DNA from: Caldilineaceae bacterium
Lineage (GTDB): Bacteria > Chloroflexota > Anaerolineae > Caldilineales > Caldilineaceae
DNA: 64,000 nt
Direction: 5' to 3'
Assembly (NCBI GenBank): GCA_019637645.1
Contig: JAHBVH010000032.1
Location: 27,006 to 91,005, forward strand
Shown here: piece by piece, positions 18,466 through 27,166 of the stretch
How positions within the stretch are numbered: position 1 is the first letter of the stretch
How the letters are laid out: each line of letters starts with the position of its first letter
The notes under the pieces: generated by a model
Told to the model about the DNA's origin: nothing
Database searches by the model: none
Seen by the model: only the letters and a program-made list of their open reading frames with translations
Made by a program: the position numbers and the translations under genes

Positions 18466-20901
18466 TTACGCTTTCAGCCGCTCCATCTGCGGATCGAATT
18501 GGGGATCGGCGGCGACAACAACAGGGTAGCGCCGATCAAAGTATTGGATTTCCAGTTGGGTGCCTTCTTCGGCATAGGCGACGGGGAGATAGGCATAACC
18601 GACCAGTTTACCCACACTGTAGCCATAGTCCACACTGGTGAGATAGCCAATCGCTTTGCCATTGGCAAAAACGGGCTCTTTGCCCAGCGCCATGGCATCT
18701 GGAACGGTAGCCGTCAAACAGCAGAGTTTGCGGGTCACCTCTTCTTTGGCCGTGAGGAGCGCGGCGCGGCCAAGGAAATCCCCTTTTTTCAGCCGGACGG
18801 CCCATCCTAGCCCCGCTTCAAAAGGGTTGTACTCGGTGGTTAGATCCGTGCCCACGGCGCGGTACCCCTTTTCCACCCGCAAGGAGTTGAACGCCCCACC
18901 ACCCAAGGCAAAGATGCCGTGCGGTTGACCGGCTTCCCACAGGGTATCCCAGAGGTTGAGGCCATAGTCGCTGGTGGTGTAGATTTCCCAGCCTAGTTCA
19001 CCAGCATAGGACAGGCGCGCCGCAAAGGCAGGCACGGTGCCAAGCTTGAGCCATTGGGCGGTAAAATAGGGAAAAGCCGCGTTAGAAACATCTTCTTCGG
19101 CCACCTGGGCAAGCACAGCGCGAGCTTGCGGCCCCCACAAAGCAACCCCAGTCCACTTGGCCGTTAAATCTTCGAGCACCACCGAGCCGTCGGTGGGGGC
19201 GTGCATGCGCAACCAAGCCAGATCTGCGGGGCCGGTGCCACCACCGGTAAGCACCAGGAAACGATCTGCCGCCAGCCGCGTAATCGTCAGATCCGCCTGG
19301 ATGCCTCCCTTGGCGTTACAGAGCGCCGTATAGACAATGGCCCCGACGGGACGGTCGATTTGGTTGGCGGCTAGGCGGTTCAAAAAGGCGAGCGCACCTG
19401 GCCCCCGCACCTCAAATTTGGCAAAGTTGGCAATGCTATAGAGGCCCACTTTGTCACGCAGTGCCAAGTGTTCGGCCCCTTGGATGCGTGACCAATGTTC
19501 GGCTTCCCAGCCGGTACGGTGGGGAAGCTGTTCGTCATATTCTTCCAGAAGCCGGGCATTTTCAGCATACCAGTGAGCCACTTCCCAACCGGCGGACGCA
19601 TGAAAATGGGCACCCTGTTCGACCAAGCGTTGATGAAAGGGTGCAGTCCGCACCGGGCGCGGGTTGAGCATTTGCTGAAGGGGGTGGATCACATCATAGA
19701 CTTCTTGGTATTGGCGATCCACGCGGGCATACATCCACTTTCGGGTCGTTTCATGGGCATGGAAGCGGCGGGTCCATGCTTCATGCATGGCAAATTCGGG
19801 CGTGCCGCTGTCCATCCACTCGGCCATGGTTTTGCCCACGCCGCCCGCATGCGTCACCCAGACCCCCAGGCAGACCAAGAGGCCGGGTACATCGGTGTCG
19901 CCCATAATGGGACCCAAGTCGGTGGAGAAGGCCATAAAGCCATTGAACTGACGGGTATATTGTTTTCCGCGCAAGGTCGGCATTAATGCTTCGGCGGCTT
20001 GTTGGGCAACGGTAAAATGTTCGGGCGTAAAGGCGCGCTCGGCGCGTGCGCCTACAGAGTCGCCTTCAAAGAGCAGCGATTCATGGCGATAGTTGCCAAT
20101 CCCATAGGCGTCGCCATGTTGGCGGAAATACATGGAATAGTCTTGGTGGCGGACAATGGGATGTTTGACAAAGAGATCCTTGTCTGCCGCCAACTCAGCC
20201 AACGGCTCGGTGATAGCATATTGGTGTTCGACACCCAAAATGGGGAATCGTAGCCCGACCTTTTGGGGTAGCACGCTCGCCCAGACATTGGTAGCCAACA
20301 GCACTTGCTCGGCGTGGATTGTGCCTTGCTCGGTCTGGATGCCCGTGCAGCGCCCCGCTTCGACTAAGAGATCGGTGACAGTAACATTGCCATAAAAGGT
20401 TGCGCCACCGGTGGCAATAGCCTGTTCGGCGAGCGCCGCGGCGGTGTACCACCCGCGCACATCCATATCGGTGGGCACATAATAGCCGCCCTTGATCACC
20501 TTGGGGTCGATCAGCGGTACCAGATCAGCAATTTCTTGGGGCGTAATGACATGCCCTTCCAGGCCATAGGCCGCGGCCAGCGTGCGGCGACGGTGAGCTT
20601 CGCGCAAGCGGGCGTCGGTGTAGGCCACTTCAATCCCGCCCACTTGATAGGCGCAGGGCGTGTCACGATAGATTTGGTCTTTGTAGAGCTTGACCGAGTA
20701 CATGGCGCATTGGGTCATAAATTTGGACCCATTGGTCTGAAAGATGAGTCCAGGTGCATGGGAAGTCGAGCCGCCGGTCTCATAGAGTGGGCCTTTGTCT
20801 ACCACAACAATATCGCGCCAGCCTAGTTTGGTTAGGTGATAGGCGATACTACAGCCGACAATGCCGGCCCCGACAATGACAAGACGTGCTTGGGTTTGCA
20901 T
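18466..20901 (-). CDS. dimethylglycine/sarcosine dehydrogenase-like FAD oxidoreductase with GcvT domain
   Basis: An 811-residue enzyme. The N-terminal DAO-type domain has the FAD-binding VIVGAGIVGCSIAYHL and the GGSTSHAPGL segment, whose His is the covalent FAD attachment site in dimethylglycine dehydrogenase. The C-terminal half (about 430-800) is a folate-binding GcvT-like domain (VGLYSIANFAKFEVRGPGAL, SYAGELGWEIY). Such enzymes oxidise N-methyl groups and pass the carbon to tetrahydrofolate. ATG 20901 is chosen because GAGGAAA lies 6 bases upstream; an earlier TTG is less likely. It lies downstream of a sarcosine-oxidase-like gene and a GcvT gene, consistent with stepwise demethylation of betaine-type compounds. 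Confidence 0.9.
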   Translation of the reverse strand: MQTQARLVIVGAGIVGCSIAYHLTKLGWRDIVVVDKGPLYETGGSTSHAPGLIFQTNGSKFMTQCAMYSVKLYKDQIYRDTPCAYQVGGIEVAYTDARLREAHRRRTLAAAYGLEGHVITPQEIADLVPLIDPKVIKGGYYVPTDMDVRGWYTAAALAEQAIATGGATFYGNVTVTDLLVEAGRCTGIQTEQGTIHAEQVLLATNVWASVLPQKVGLRFPILGVEHQYAITEPLAELAADKDLFVKHPIVRHQDYSMYFRQHGDAYGIGNYRHESLLFEGDSVGARAERAFTPEHFTVAQQAAEALMPTLRGKQYTRQFNGFMAFSTDLGPIMGDTDVPGLLVCLGVWVTHAGGVGKTMAEWMDSGTPEFAMHEAWTRRFHAHETTRKWMYARVDRQYQEVYDVIHPLQQMLNPRPVRTAPFHQRLVEQGAHFHASAGWEVAHWYAENARLLEEYDEQLPHRTGWEAEHWSRIQGAEHLALRDKVGLYSIANFAKFEVRGPGALAFLNRLAANQIDRPVGAIVYTALCNAKGGIQADLTITRLAADRFLVLTGGGTGPADLAWLRMHAPTDGSVVLEDLTAKWTGVALWGPQARAVLAQVAEEDVSNAAFPYFTAQWLKLGTVPAFAARLSYAGELGWEIYTTSDYGLNLWDTLWEAGQPHGIFALGGGAFNSLRVEKGYRAVGTDLTTEYNPFEAGLGWAVRLKKGDFLGRAALLTAKEEVTRKLCCLTATVPDAMALGKEPVFANGKAIGYLTSVDYGYSVGKLVGYAYLPVAYAEEGTQLEIQYFDRRYPVVVAADPQFDPQMERLKA

Positions 20902-20912
20902 GACGCTTTTCC

Positions 20913-21068
20913 TCAACTTGACTCTTTCAGGAGCGTTTCTTTGTCCATATTTAACTGACTGGCAATAGCGGTCAAAATGCTATTCGGTGTGCCAATGCGT
21001 AGAGGAGAATGATTTGGCATGGTAATATGTTGTTCTCCGCCTTCATTTCTGCAGGTTAACCGGATGTA
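20913..21068 (-). pseudogene. HicA-like toxin remnant (C-terminal half)
   Basis: On the minus strand this frame reads YIRLTCRNEGGEQHITMPNH, then SPLRIGTPNSILTAIASQLN, and stops. It resembles the C-terminal half of HicA mRNA interferases (the GGEHHITxPxHxPLRxGTLxxIL pattern). The N-terminal half, with the start codon, is missing: an in-frame stop precedes the fragment. No HicB partner follows. It is wedged between the sarcosine-oxidase-like gene and the dehydrogenase gene, and its stop codon overlaps the alternative TTG start of the latter. It is read as a decayed toxin-antitoxin relic. Confidence 0.6.
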
Positions 21069-21085
21069 TTACTTGTCTATCTCAC

Positions 21086-22468
21086 TTACCAGATTGACCG
21101 GATGCGCTCTGCCTGTGTTCGTATCCGTTCTTCACTTGCTTGGTGGCCCAAAGCTGCGGGCAGATTGCCTACGCCATGTGTTCCCGCGGGGCGTAGTGCT
21201 GGATGGTTTTGTTCCCGTTTGGCGTGGCTACGGACCGCCGTCTCGTAGATCGGCACTAGATTGCCATGCTCCCCATCAAACCCATGGGAGGCTTGGCCTT
21301 TGAAGCGGTCATGGGTAAAGAGTTCAATGTTATGGCGTGTTTGGCGATATTGGGCCAGATCGGCCAGGATCTCGCCGATGACGCTGCCAAATTTAAAGCC
21401 ATGTCCAGAGCAGGCCGATGCATAACTCACCTGCGGATAGTCGGGGTGGAGGTCGATTAGAAAATGACCATCCGGCGCGTTGGTAAAGAGACAGGATTTG
21501 AGGGTCATGATGGGACCCGCCGCCATGGGGAAATAACGCGCGACACACTCACGCAAGATCTCTTCGTCAAGCGGCGTCACTGTCCGCGATAGTTCATCGG
21601 CGTCCCCCCGCTCTTCCAGGTGATGGTATTTGCCAATTTTGAAGCCGGGCACGCCATGGACAGGAAAGCCGTAATACCGGCCCTCTTCGACCAATAAATT
21701 GAATACCGGGAAAGCCTCATGGGTAAAGGATTCCGGGCGCAACGGTTGGAACCAGCCCAATACTTGGCGTTCTGGCACAGCCAATCCCCGCAAAAAGCTC
21801 AACATGCTGTCGTTCCACGCGCCCGCGGTGATGACGAGAGAATCAGCCTCGTAGGTGGCCCGCTCGGTGTAGACGCGGACGCCCTCGCCGCGGGGCAACG
21901 GCTCCCACTCGATCACCGCCTCGCGCCCGTGGATCTCCGCGCCGTGGTGCATGGCCTGGAATACATAGCCCAGCACACACTGTTCCGGCACGAGAAAGCC
22001 CCCTTCGGGCTGGTAGAGCGCCATAATGTCATGGGGCAGTTGATAGCCGGGAAAGCGCTTGGCTAACTCTAGGCCAGTCAAGACCTCGTGTGCTAGCTCA
22101 TATTCCATAGCCGAGCGGAGCGCCCCTTTGAAGACCCAACTGTCGGCTGGCCCAATGTCGAGCGAGCCGTGGGTATAGAGCAAGGGTTGCCCATAGCGCT
22201 GCTCGATCTCGCGCCAAAGCTCATACGAACGTTTGAGCAACATGACATACGAAGGGTGCTCATAGTAGGGCAGGCGGATAATGCGGGTGAAACCGTGGTG
22301 CGCGCCCATGTCGTGGGGAATGTCAAAGCGTTCCAGCCCCAACACCCGCTGGCCGCGGCGGGCCAGATAGTAGCAGGCCGCGCTGCCCATGGTGCCAACG
22401 CCAATGACAATCGTGTTAAAGCGATTGGGGTGGCGTGCTGCGTGCTGCATAATTCGTGGCTTGTTCAT
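21086..22468 (-). CDS. monomeric sarcosine oxidase / N-methyl amino acid oxidase family protein
   Basis: A 460-residue flavoprotein oxidase that should demethylate sarcosine or a related N-methyl amino acid, giving glycine (or the amino acid), formaldehyde and H2O2. The FAD-binding motif is VIGVGTMGSAACYYLA. MKSOX-family marks include GAHHGFTRIIRLPY and KSCLFTNAPDGHFLID, whose Cys is the covalent FAD attachment point, and ACSGHGFKFG near the normal end. About 65 extra residues follow the usual C-terminus at LFTHDRF, without resemblance to anything recognised, next to the HicA remnant. AGGAG lies upstream of the ATG. Confidence 0.88.
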   Translation of the reverse strand: MNKPRIMQHAARHPNRFNTIVIGVGTMGSAACYYLARRGQRVLGLERFDIPHDMGAHHGFTRIIRLPYYEHPSYVMLLKRSYELWREIEQRYGQPLLYTHGSLDIGPADSWVFKGALRSAMEYELAHEVLTGLELAKRFPGYQLPHDIMALYQPEGGFLVPEQCVLGYVFQAMHHGAEIHGREAVIEWEPLPRGEGVRVYTERATYEADSLVITAGAWNDSMLSFLRGLAVPERQVLGWFQPLRPESFTHEAFPVFNLLVEEGRYYGFPVHGVPGFKIGKYHHLEERGDADELSRTVTPLDEEILRECVARYFPMAAGPIMTLKSCLFTNAPDGHFLIDLHPDYPQVSYASACSGHGFKFGSVIGEILADLAQYRQTRHNIELFTHDRFKGQASHGFDGEHGNLVPIYETAVRSHAKREQNHPALRPAGTHGVGNLPAALGHQASEERIRTQAERIRSIW

Positions 22469-22480
22469 GGGTAGTCGCTC

Positions 22481-23704
22481 CTACTGCTTAACCCGCGCGG
22501 TTTCATCACTGGCCTTCGCGCGCATCCGGGCTCCGGTGGGATCAAAGAAGGGCGTCGCGACCACGGTTGCCGTCACGGGGCGTCCTGCCATCATCACGAC
22601 AACTTTGCTGCCATTCCAGGCGTGAGTTGTGCGGAGATAGGCCAGCGCGAGCGTCTTGCCGACACTATAGCCCAGCGCGCTAGAGGTGATACGACCAATC
22701 GGCGTCCCAGGGGTGACGGCCTCGCTGGTTTCCTCGGCTTCGGCTCCGCTTTTCTTCTTGCGCTTGCTCGTGGCAACGTCGCCAATGCTATAGATGGCGT
22801 CACCCGCGGTGGCCGGTGTCTTGGCATCTAGGTGGAGCCCAACCCAGCGTTCTTCAATGCCTTGCTCTTGGATGCGGAGCAGGGCATCGCGGCCAATAAA
22901 GCCGCGCTTCTCCAGGCGCACCCAGCGGTCGGTGCCTAGTTGGAAGGGGTTGATGCTTTCGTTGATATCTGGGCCATAAAGGGGCAGTGCCTTTTCGATC
23001 CGCAGGCTCTGCATGGCCAGCACGCCATAGGGTTGCAGCCCAAATTCTTTGCCCTGACGCAAGAGATATTCCCAGAGCGCACCGGCTTCTTCGGCAGGGA
23101 CATAGAGTTCATAGCCCAACTCGCCTGTGTAGCCACTGCGCGAGAGCAGCAATGCGGTATCGTTGATCACCGCGGGGGCAAAGCGGAAAAAGGGCAACCG
23201 GTTCAGATCGACGCCTGCGACCAGGGTGCGTAGAAATTCGCGGGAACGCGGGCCTTGGACGACGGCCAGCGCCACTGCCGCGGAAATATCGGTGCTATAG
23301 GCGCTCGCGCCGCGTGTCTGTTCGGCGATCCACTGAACAACCCGTTTGCGCGGGCCGGAGCTGGTGACGATCATAAAGTGCTCGTCGTGAAATTTGTAGA
23401 CCGTCAAGTCATCGATCAGCCCGCCTTCTTCGTTACACAGGGAAGTGTAGCGCACCTGACCAGGCTCCATATCACTGATCTCATTGGCGACCAAGCGGTT
23501 GACCAAGCGTTCCGCGCCCGGCCCTTTAATATCTACCTCGCCCATGGAGGAAATATCTTGCAAGCCGACATTGGTGCGCGTATTGACGTGCTCATGTTCC
23601 CCCGCCGTGTAGGCATCGGGGAAAAGATAGTCGCCACCGCCTTTGACCAAGTGACCGGCGTGGCGCAGGTGATAGTCGTAAAAAGGGCTGCGTCGTTCAG
23701 CCAT
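22481..23704 (-). CDS. GcvT-like aminomethyltransferase / folate-dependent demethylase
   Basis: A 407-residue protein of the glycine-cleavage T family: GLQDISSMGEVDIKGPGAER near the start, then ISDMEPGQVRYTSLCNEEGG, SRSGYTGELGYELY and the C-terminal barrel domain from about 290. These proteins bind tetrahydrofolate and transfer one-carbon units. No GcvH, GcvP or lipoyl genes are nearby, so the role is probably methyl transfer from an N-methyl compound rather than glycine cleavage. A Lys/Glu-rich insert (about 312-335, KRKKKSGAEAEETSE) looks like a surface loop. GAGGAG lies 10 bases before the ATG. It lies 12 bases upstream of the sarcosine-oxidase-like gene. Confidence 0.88.
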   Translation of the reverse strand: MAERRSPFYDYHLRHAGHLVKGGGDYLFPDAYTAGEHEHVNTRTNVGLQDISSMGEVDIKGPGAERLVNRLVANEISDMEPGQVRYTSLCNEEGGLIDDLTVYKFHDEHFMIVTSSGPRKRVVQWIAEQTRGASAYSTDISAAVALAVVQGPRSREFLRTLVAGVDLNRLPFFRFAPAVINDTALLLSRSGYTGELGYELYVPAEEAGALWEYLLRQGKEFGLQPYGVLAMQSLRIEKALPLYGPDINESINPFQLGTDRWVRLEKRGFIGRDALLRIQEQGIEERWVGLHLDAKTPATAGDAIYSIGDVATSKRKKKSGAEAEETSEAVTPGTPIGRITSSALGYSVGKTLALAYLRTTHAWNGSKVVVMMAGRPVTATVVATPFFDPTGARMRAKASDETARVKQ

Positions 23705-23719
23705 TGTTGGGAAACTCCT

Positions 23720-23941
23720 CTATTCATTCGTGGATGGTGGATGCCAGCCTGCTTGAACCCAATATCGTCGAACTGTACGTGCTATCGAATTATTCAGTGT
23801 CCGTCCACCTTTTGCTACTGGCCAAACATGATCAATTTGCAATAAACCCATGGTAAAATCTTGGTGGCTTAAACAATATTCACAACGGTTGTCAGCGTGG
23901 ATGCGGACAAACTCTGCTATTTGTTTGCTAATTCTTGTCAT
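23720..23941 (-). pseudogene. truncated HNH endonuclease
   Basis: A 73-residue frame starting MTRISKQIAEFVRIHADNRC and containing CEYC, then LLQIDHVWPVAKGGRTLNN. This is the first half of a Cys-rich HNH nuclease (CxxC, then the first catalytic His of the HNH motif). The second half, normally NLxxACxxCNxxK, is missing; about 20 unrelated residues run to a stop near the GcvT gene. The start overlaps the end of the upstream gene by four bases (ATGA), so the two formed a translationally coupled pair. It is unlikely to cut DNA now. Confidence 0.75.
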
Positions 23942-24333
23942 GGGTGGAGGGGGGATCGCAATCCTCGGCGTACAGCTTCGGCCAGACCTTGCGCTTTGCG
24001 GAGTAAGCCAAGCCGGTAGATTTGCATGAAAGCAAGCAACTCAATTTGTTCTGTTTGGGTTAATCTTTCTGCTTTCCCTTTTGCCTGTAGATCACCCAAT
24101 CGCTCGTTCTGCTCAGGATTCATTTTTAGGTTTGCCAGATCGATCACCTCTTTGTTGGATAACGCCGCAACATCCTCGTACAATTTGTCCAGAGATGGAT
24201 TGTCTAACCTGGGCCAAAGAATTTCTAGCGAATCGGTTAGGACATCCTCTAGTGTGCTTTCCGTAGATTGGCTATAGAGTTTCGCATGCTCGATCACACT
24301 ATTGGGCAAATCTAAAGTTACTTTGATGCTCAT
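23938..24333 (-). CDS. uncharacterised protein with ribbon-helix-helix-like N-terminus, partner of HNH gene
   Basis: A 131-residue protein. Residues about 3-35 (IKVTLDLPNSVIEHAKLYSQ) look like a ribbon-helix-helix segment of the kind found in antitoxins and small DNA-binding proteins. The rest (DLANLKMNPEQNERLGDLQA, LLAFMQIYRLGLLRKAQGLA) is helical. From memory, similar small proteins precede HNH nucleases in cyanobacteria and Chloroflexota; that is recalled, not searched. The ATG at 24333 has GGAGG 5 bases upstream and is preferred over 24405. Base composition appears lower in G+C than the flanking methyltransferase and GcvT genes, which would fit insertion of a mobile pair into the cluster. 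Confidence 0.65.
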   Translation of the reverse strand: MSIKVTLDLPNSVIEHAKLYSQSTESTLEDVLTDSLEILWPRLDNPSLDKLYEDVAALSNKEVIDLANLKMNPEQNERLGDLQAKGKAERLTQTEQIELLAFMQIYRLGLLRKAQGLAEAVRRGLRSPLHP

Positions 24334-24405
24334 CGTTGCCTCCGGCACCGATACGGCGCTTTCTTCCAACTGGCCCAAACCGTACCCGCTCGGACTTACA
24401 ATCAC

Positions 24406-24479
24406 CTTATACTATGGCCGTCTTATACGGCCGTCTTATACTATGGCCGTCTTATACGGCCGTCTTATACTATGGCCGT
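24406..24479. repeat. 29-bp tandem repeat, about 2.5 copies
   Basis: Alternating units CTTATACTATGGCCGT (16 bp) and CTTATACGGCCGT (13 bp) give 16+13+16+13+16 = 74 bases. Each GGCC core is flanked by near-palindromic TATAC and CGT bases. It lies between the RHH-like gene and the MttB-like gene stop codon and may reflect slippage at the insertion boundary. Confidence 0.85.
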
Positions 24480-24490
24480 GTGCGCCTTAC

Positions 24491-26026
24491 TCACTTCCCA
24501 AACCCAAGCTCTTTCTTGCGATGGGCAATAAAGCTAAGCAGTTCACGTTCGAGCCCTTCATCCAATGCCGGTGGTTCATAGTCGGCCAAGAGTTTTTTCC
24601 ATTTTTGGTTGGCGCGCTGATTGGTGTCCAAGGCCCCATTCAGCTCCCATTGCTCGGCGGAATTATAATCAAAGAGGTCTGAGCGGTAGAAAGCCGTGCG
24701 GAAGTGGCGCATGGTATGTTGCGTCCCCAGGAAGTGACCCCCTGGCGGCACCTCTTGCAAGGCATCAAAGGCAAAAGCTTCGTCCGAGAGATCGATCCCC
24801 TTGGCCCAAGTGTGATACATGCCCAGCATGTCGCAATCCATGATAAACTTTTCGTAACCGGCGGTCAACCCATTTTCGAGCCAGCCTGCGGCGTGGAGCA
24901 CAAAGTTCACTTGGGCCAGCACCGCAGGCAACATGACCTGGATCGACTCATAGCCAGCTTGGGCATCGGCGATTTTAGAACTAGAGAAGGTGCCACCACT
25001 GCGGAAGGGCAGCTGATAGAAATCGGCCATCTGCTTGCCTGCCAAGAGCGCCCATTGGCTTTCGGGCGAACCAAAGACCGGCGCCCCGCTTTGCAAGTCG
25101 ATGTTGGTCATGAAGGAGCCATAAATGACGGGCGTGCCAGGGTTGATCATTTGGACCAACACAATGCCAGCCAAGGCTTCGGCGTTCTGTAAGGCCAAGG
25201 TGCCCGCGACACTGACGGGTGACATTGCCCCACTCATGAGGAAGGGCGTGATGAGCATAGCCTGTTTGGCCTTCGCATAGACAAGCATGTCGCCCAACAT
25301 GCGATCATCATAACGCCGTGGGCTGCTGACATTGATCAACGATAGCAGCCCTGTGGTTTCACGAATTTTCTCTTTGCCAAAGACGATCTCGGCGATTGCC
25401 ACACTGTCGGCAGCGTTGACGGGATCGGTTACCGAGCCCATAAAGGCTTTGTCGCTGTACTTAATGTGGGCAAAGAGCATATCCAAATGGCGCGTCGGCA
25501 CCGGTTCATCGGTGGGCTCTACAACGGTGCCGCCCGAGTGGTGCAGATAGGGCGAGAGGTAGGTAAGCTTGACGAAGTTGTGAAAGTCCTCCAACTTGGC
25601 TTCACGGCGGCCACGATCGAGGTCAATGACAAAAGGCGGGCCATAGACGGGCGCATAGACGGCTTGGTTGCCTCCAAGAAGCACTTGATTGGCCGGATTA
25701 CGGGCTAGTTGGGCAAACTGACGCGGGGCCATGCTAACATATTTCATGACCAAGGCTTCGTCAAAAAAGACAGTTTCGCCGACAACTTTAGCGCCATGGT
25801 GTTGGAGGATGGCCCGCGCTTCGGCATCATACATATCAATGCCCAAATCGCGCAGAATTCGCATGGACTCGTCATGGATCCGCTGGATACTGGCGCTGCT
25901 AATCAGTTCATATTGGGGGACGCCATAGGTGATCTGCTGCATGGCTGGGCGGGCCGCAGCTTCCCGTTGCCGTTCGCGGCGCTCACGGCGGCGTTCGGTG
26001 GCAACAGCAGGATTGGAAACGGTCAT
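24491..26026 (-). CDS. trimethylamine methyltransferase (MttB) superfamily protein, non-pyrrolysine type
   Basis: A 511-residue protein of the MttB superfamily, recognisable from RILRDLGIDMYDAEARAILQ, the central SGAMSPVSVAGTLALQNAEA block, GTPVIYGSFMTNIDLQSGAP, and the C-terminal VPPGGHFLGTQHTMRHFRTA. Family members move a methyl group from a quaternary or tertiary amine to a corrinoid protein. The frame is open throughout with no in-frame UAG, so it lacks the pyrrolysine of true trimethylamine methyltransferases and belongs with the glycine-betaine-type (MtgB-like) branch. No corrinoid protein or RamA activator is encoded in the window. The surrounding flavin demethylases suggest betaine-type substrates. 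GAGGAG lies upstream of the ATG. Confidence 0.88.
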   Translation of the reverse strand: MTVSNPAVATERRRERRERQREAAARPAMQQITYGVPQYELISSASIQRIHDESMRILRDLGIDMYDAEARAILQHHGAKVVGETVFFDEALVMKYVSMAPRQFAQLARNPANQVLLGGNQAVYAPVYGPPFVIDLDRGRREAKLEDFHNFVKLTYLSPYLHHSGGTVVEPTDEPVPTRHLDMLFAHIKYSDKAFMGSVTDPVNAADSVAIAEIVFGKEKIRETTGLLSLINVSSPRRYDDRMLGDMLVYAKAKQAMLITPFLMSGAMSPVSVAGTLALQNAEALAGIVLVQMINPGTPVIYGSFMTNIDLQSGAPVFGSPESQWALLAGKQMADFYQLPFRSGGTFSSSKIADAQAGYESIQVMLPAVLAQVNFVLHAAGWLENGLTAGYEKFIMDCDMLGMYHTWAKGIDLSDEAFAFDALQEVPPGGHFLGTQHTMRHFRTAFYRSDLFDYNSAEQWELNGALDTNQRANQKWKKLLADYEPPALDEGLERELLSFIAHRKKELGFGK

Positions 26027-26077
26027 AACCTGTTATCTCCTCGACTATGCAATGTGATCGCGCGACATCGGGTGGTC

Positions 26078-26752
26078 TTAGCGCGCTAAGAACGCCTGTT
26101 GAAAATGGTGAATATGGTGACGCATGAGCGCCGCGGCTTGGTTGGCATCGCGGTCGCGCACAGCGACAAAGATCGCGTGGTGCTCGGCCATGGCACTCTG
26201 CAGCCCAGTGACCCGGTGCAGCGAGACATTCCACAAGCGCAACACATGCCCATAGAGCCATTCCAGCGTTTCGGCCAGGAATTCATTATGGGCGGCCTGG
26301 GCCAACAAGGTGTGCATCTGGTGATCCAAGGCCAGCAACATCTCATTCTCGTTGCTAAAGCGGTGGCCTAAGGCTTCGGTGGCGATCTCCTCTAGTTGCG
26401 TAAGTTGCTCAGGCGTGGCCCGTTCGGCAGCTAAGCGCGCCGCGAGCGTTTCGAGCTCTAGGCGCATTTCAAAAATTTTATAGAGATCATGGGGATTGAG
26501 ATCGGCCACTAAGGTACCGCGGCGGGGCAGGATAACGACGAAGTTTTCAAAGGCAAGACGGCGTAACGCCTGGCGGACGGGGGTTAAGCCAATCCCCAAT
26601 TCGCTGGCGAGCGAATGTTCATCGATCACCGAGGCCGGGGGGAGCGCCAAGCTGATGATCTTGTCTTTGAGCTGCTGATAGGCTAGCCCATTGAGCGAAT
26701 CAGGATCGCCACGCTGGCGTGAGGAAACCGCTAAGATAGATGTTGAGACCAT
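26078..26752 (-). CDS. GntR/FadR-family transcriptional regulator (FCD domain)
   Basis: A 224-residue regulator. The winged helix (about 20-85) contains ASELGIGLTPVRQALRRLAF, the GntR recognition region, and RRGTLVADL in the wing. The FCD ligand-binding domain (about 90-220) has the His/Asp metal-ligand pattern in LALDHQMH, AEHHAIF and RHHIHHF. It lies 50 bases upstream of the MttB-like gene on the same strand and probably controls the demethylation cluster in response to a small organic acid or amine. An upstream in-frame start at 26776 exists; ATG 26752 gives the usual N-terminus. No clear Shine-Dalgarno is seen for either. Confidence 0.88.
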   Translation of the reverse strand: MVSTSILAVSSRQRGDPDSLNGLAYQQLKDKIISLALPPASVIDEHSLASELGIGLTPVRQALRRLAFENFVVILPRRGTLVADLNPHDLYKIFEMRLELETLAARLAAERATPEQLTQLEEIATEALGHRFSNENEMLLALDHQMHTLLAQAAHNEFLAETLEWLYGHVLRLWNVSLHRVTGLQSAMAEHHAIFVAVRDRDANQAAALMRHHIHHFQQAFLAR

Positions 26753-27073
26753 AAGTGAAATAAGCCATGTCAACAAAACCTAAGATTGAACTGAAATGTC
26801 AGCTCAATAAAAGCTGATCTTACCCAAAAGCGAGCGAAAGTCAAGTGGAAAAATAGGTTGTTTATCGCATTGTGCCTTGGCTAAGCGGCTGGATCGGGAA
26901 CCCCTGGGTGCTGATGCTATGACGAAGTTCGCGGACACCCTGGTTTCCGGTTGGCTAGACCTTGGAATTTGAGATGTTGTACGGTATAAGTGCCATTGAA
27001 GGTTGGGCTGCTTAATTTTTCGGTAGCGTCAAAAAGTAGGTCGATGAACTCTTTGTTGGAAGTTCAAAAAGAA
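26753..27073. other. gap upstream of the GntR gene
   Basis: About 320 bases without a recognisable gene. On the minus strand an open stretch (about 26900-27050) reads FIDLLFDATEKLSSPTFNGT and ends in stops; I do not recognise it. The region probably holds the promoter and operator of the GntR gene, but no clear -35/-10 pair stands out. Confidence 0.35.
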
Positions 27074-27132
27074 TTAGGCATTACGCACTTGGGCCAGACC
27101 TGAGCGGTTTAACCCAAGTGCGTAACGCCTAA
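27074..27132. repeat. dispersed palindromic repeat, copy 3 (outer arms conserved)
   Basis: TTAGGCATTACGCACTTGGG (27074-27093) pairs with its complement at 27113-27132 in 19 of 20 positions. The inner TGACAGG core is shortened to CCAGACCTGAGCGGTTTAA. It begins 35 bases downstream of the oppF stop codon. It shows that the outer GTTACGCACTTGG arms can be kept while the core decays. Confidence 0.75.
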
Positions 27133-27166
27133 CGGATTGTCCCTCCAGTATAGCATAATTCTACTA

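Noticed and set aside
24491..26026. Pyrrolysine-containing trimethylamine methyltransferase
   Set aside because: The reading frame has no internal UAG codon and no pyl genes are nearby.
26880..27060. Possible transposase or gene remnant in the gap upstream of the GntR gene
   Set aside because: An open stretch exists on the minus strand but contains stops and shows no recognisable motif.
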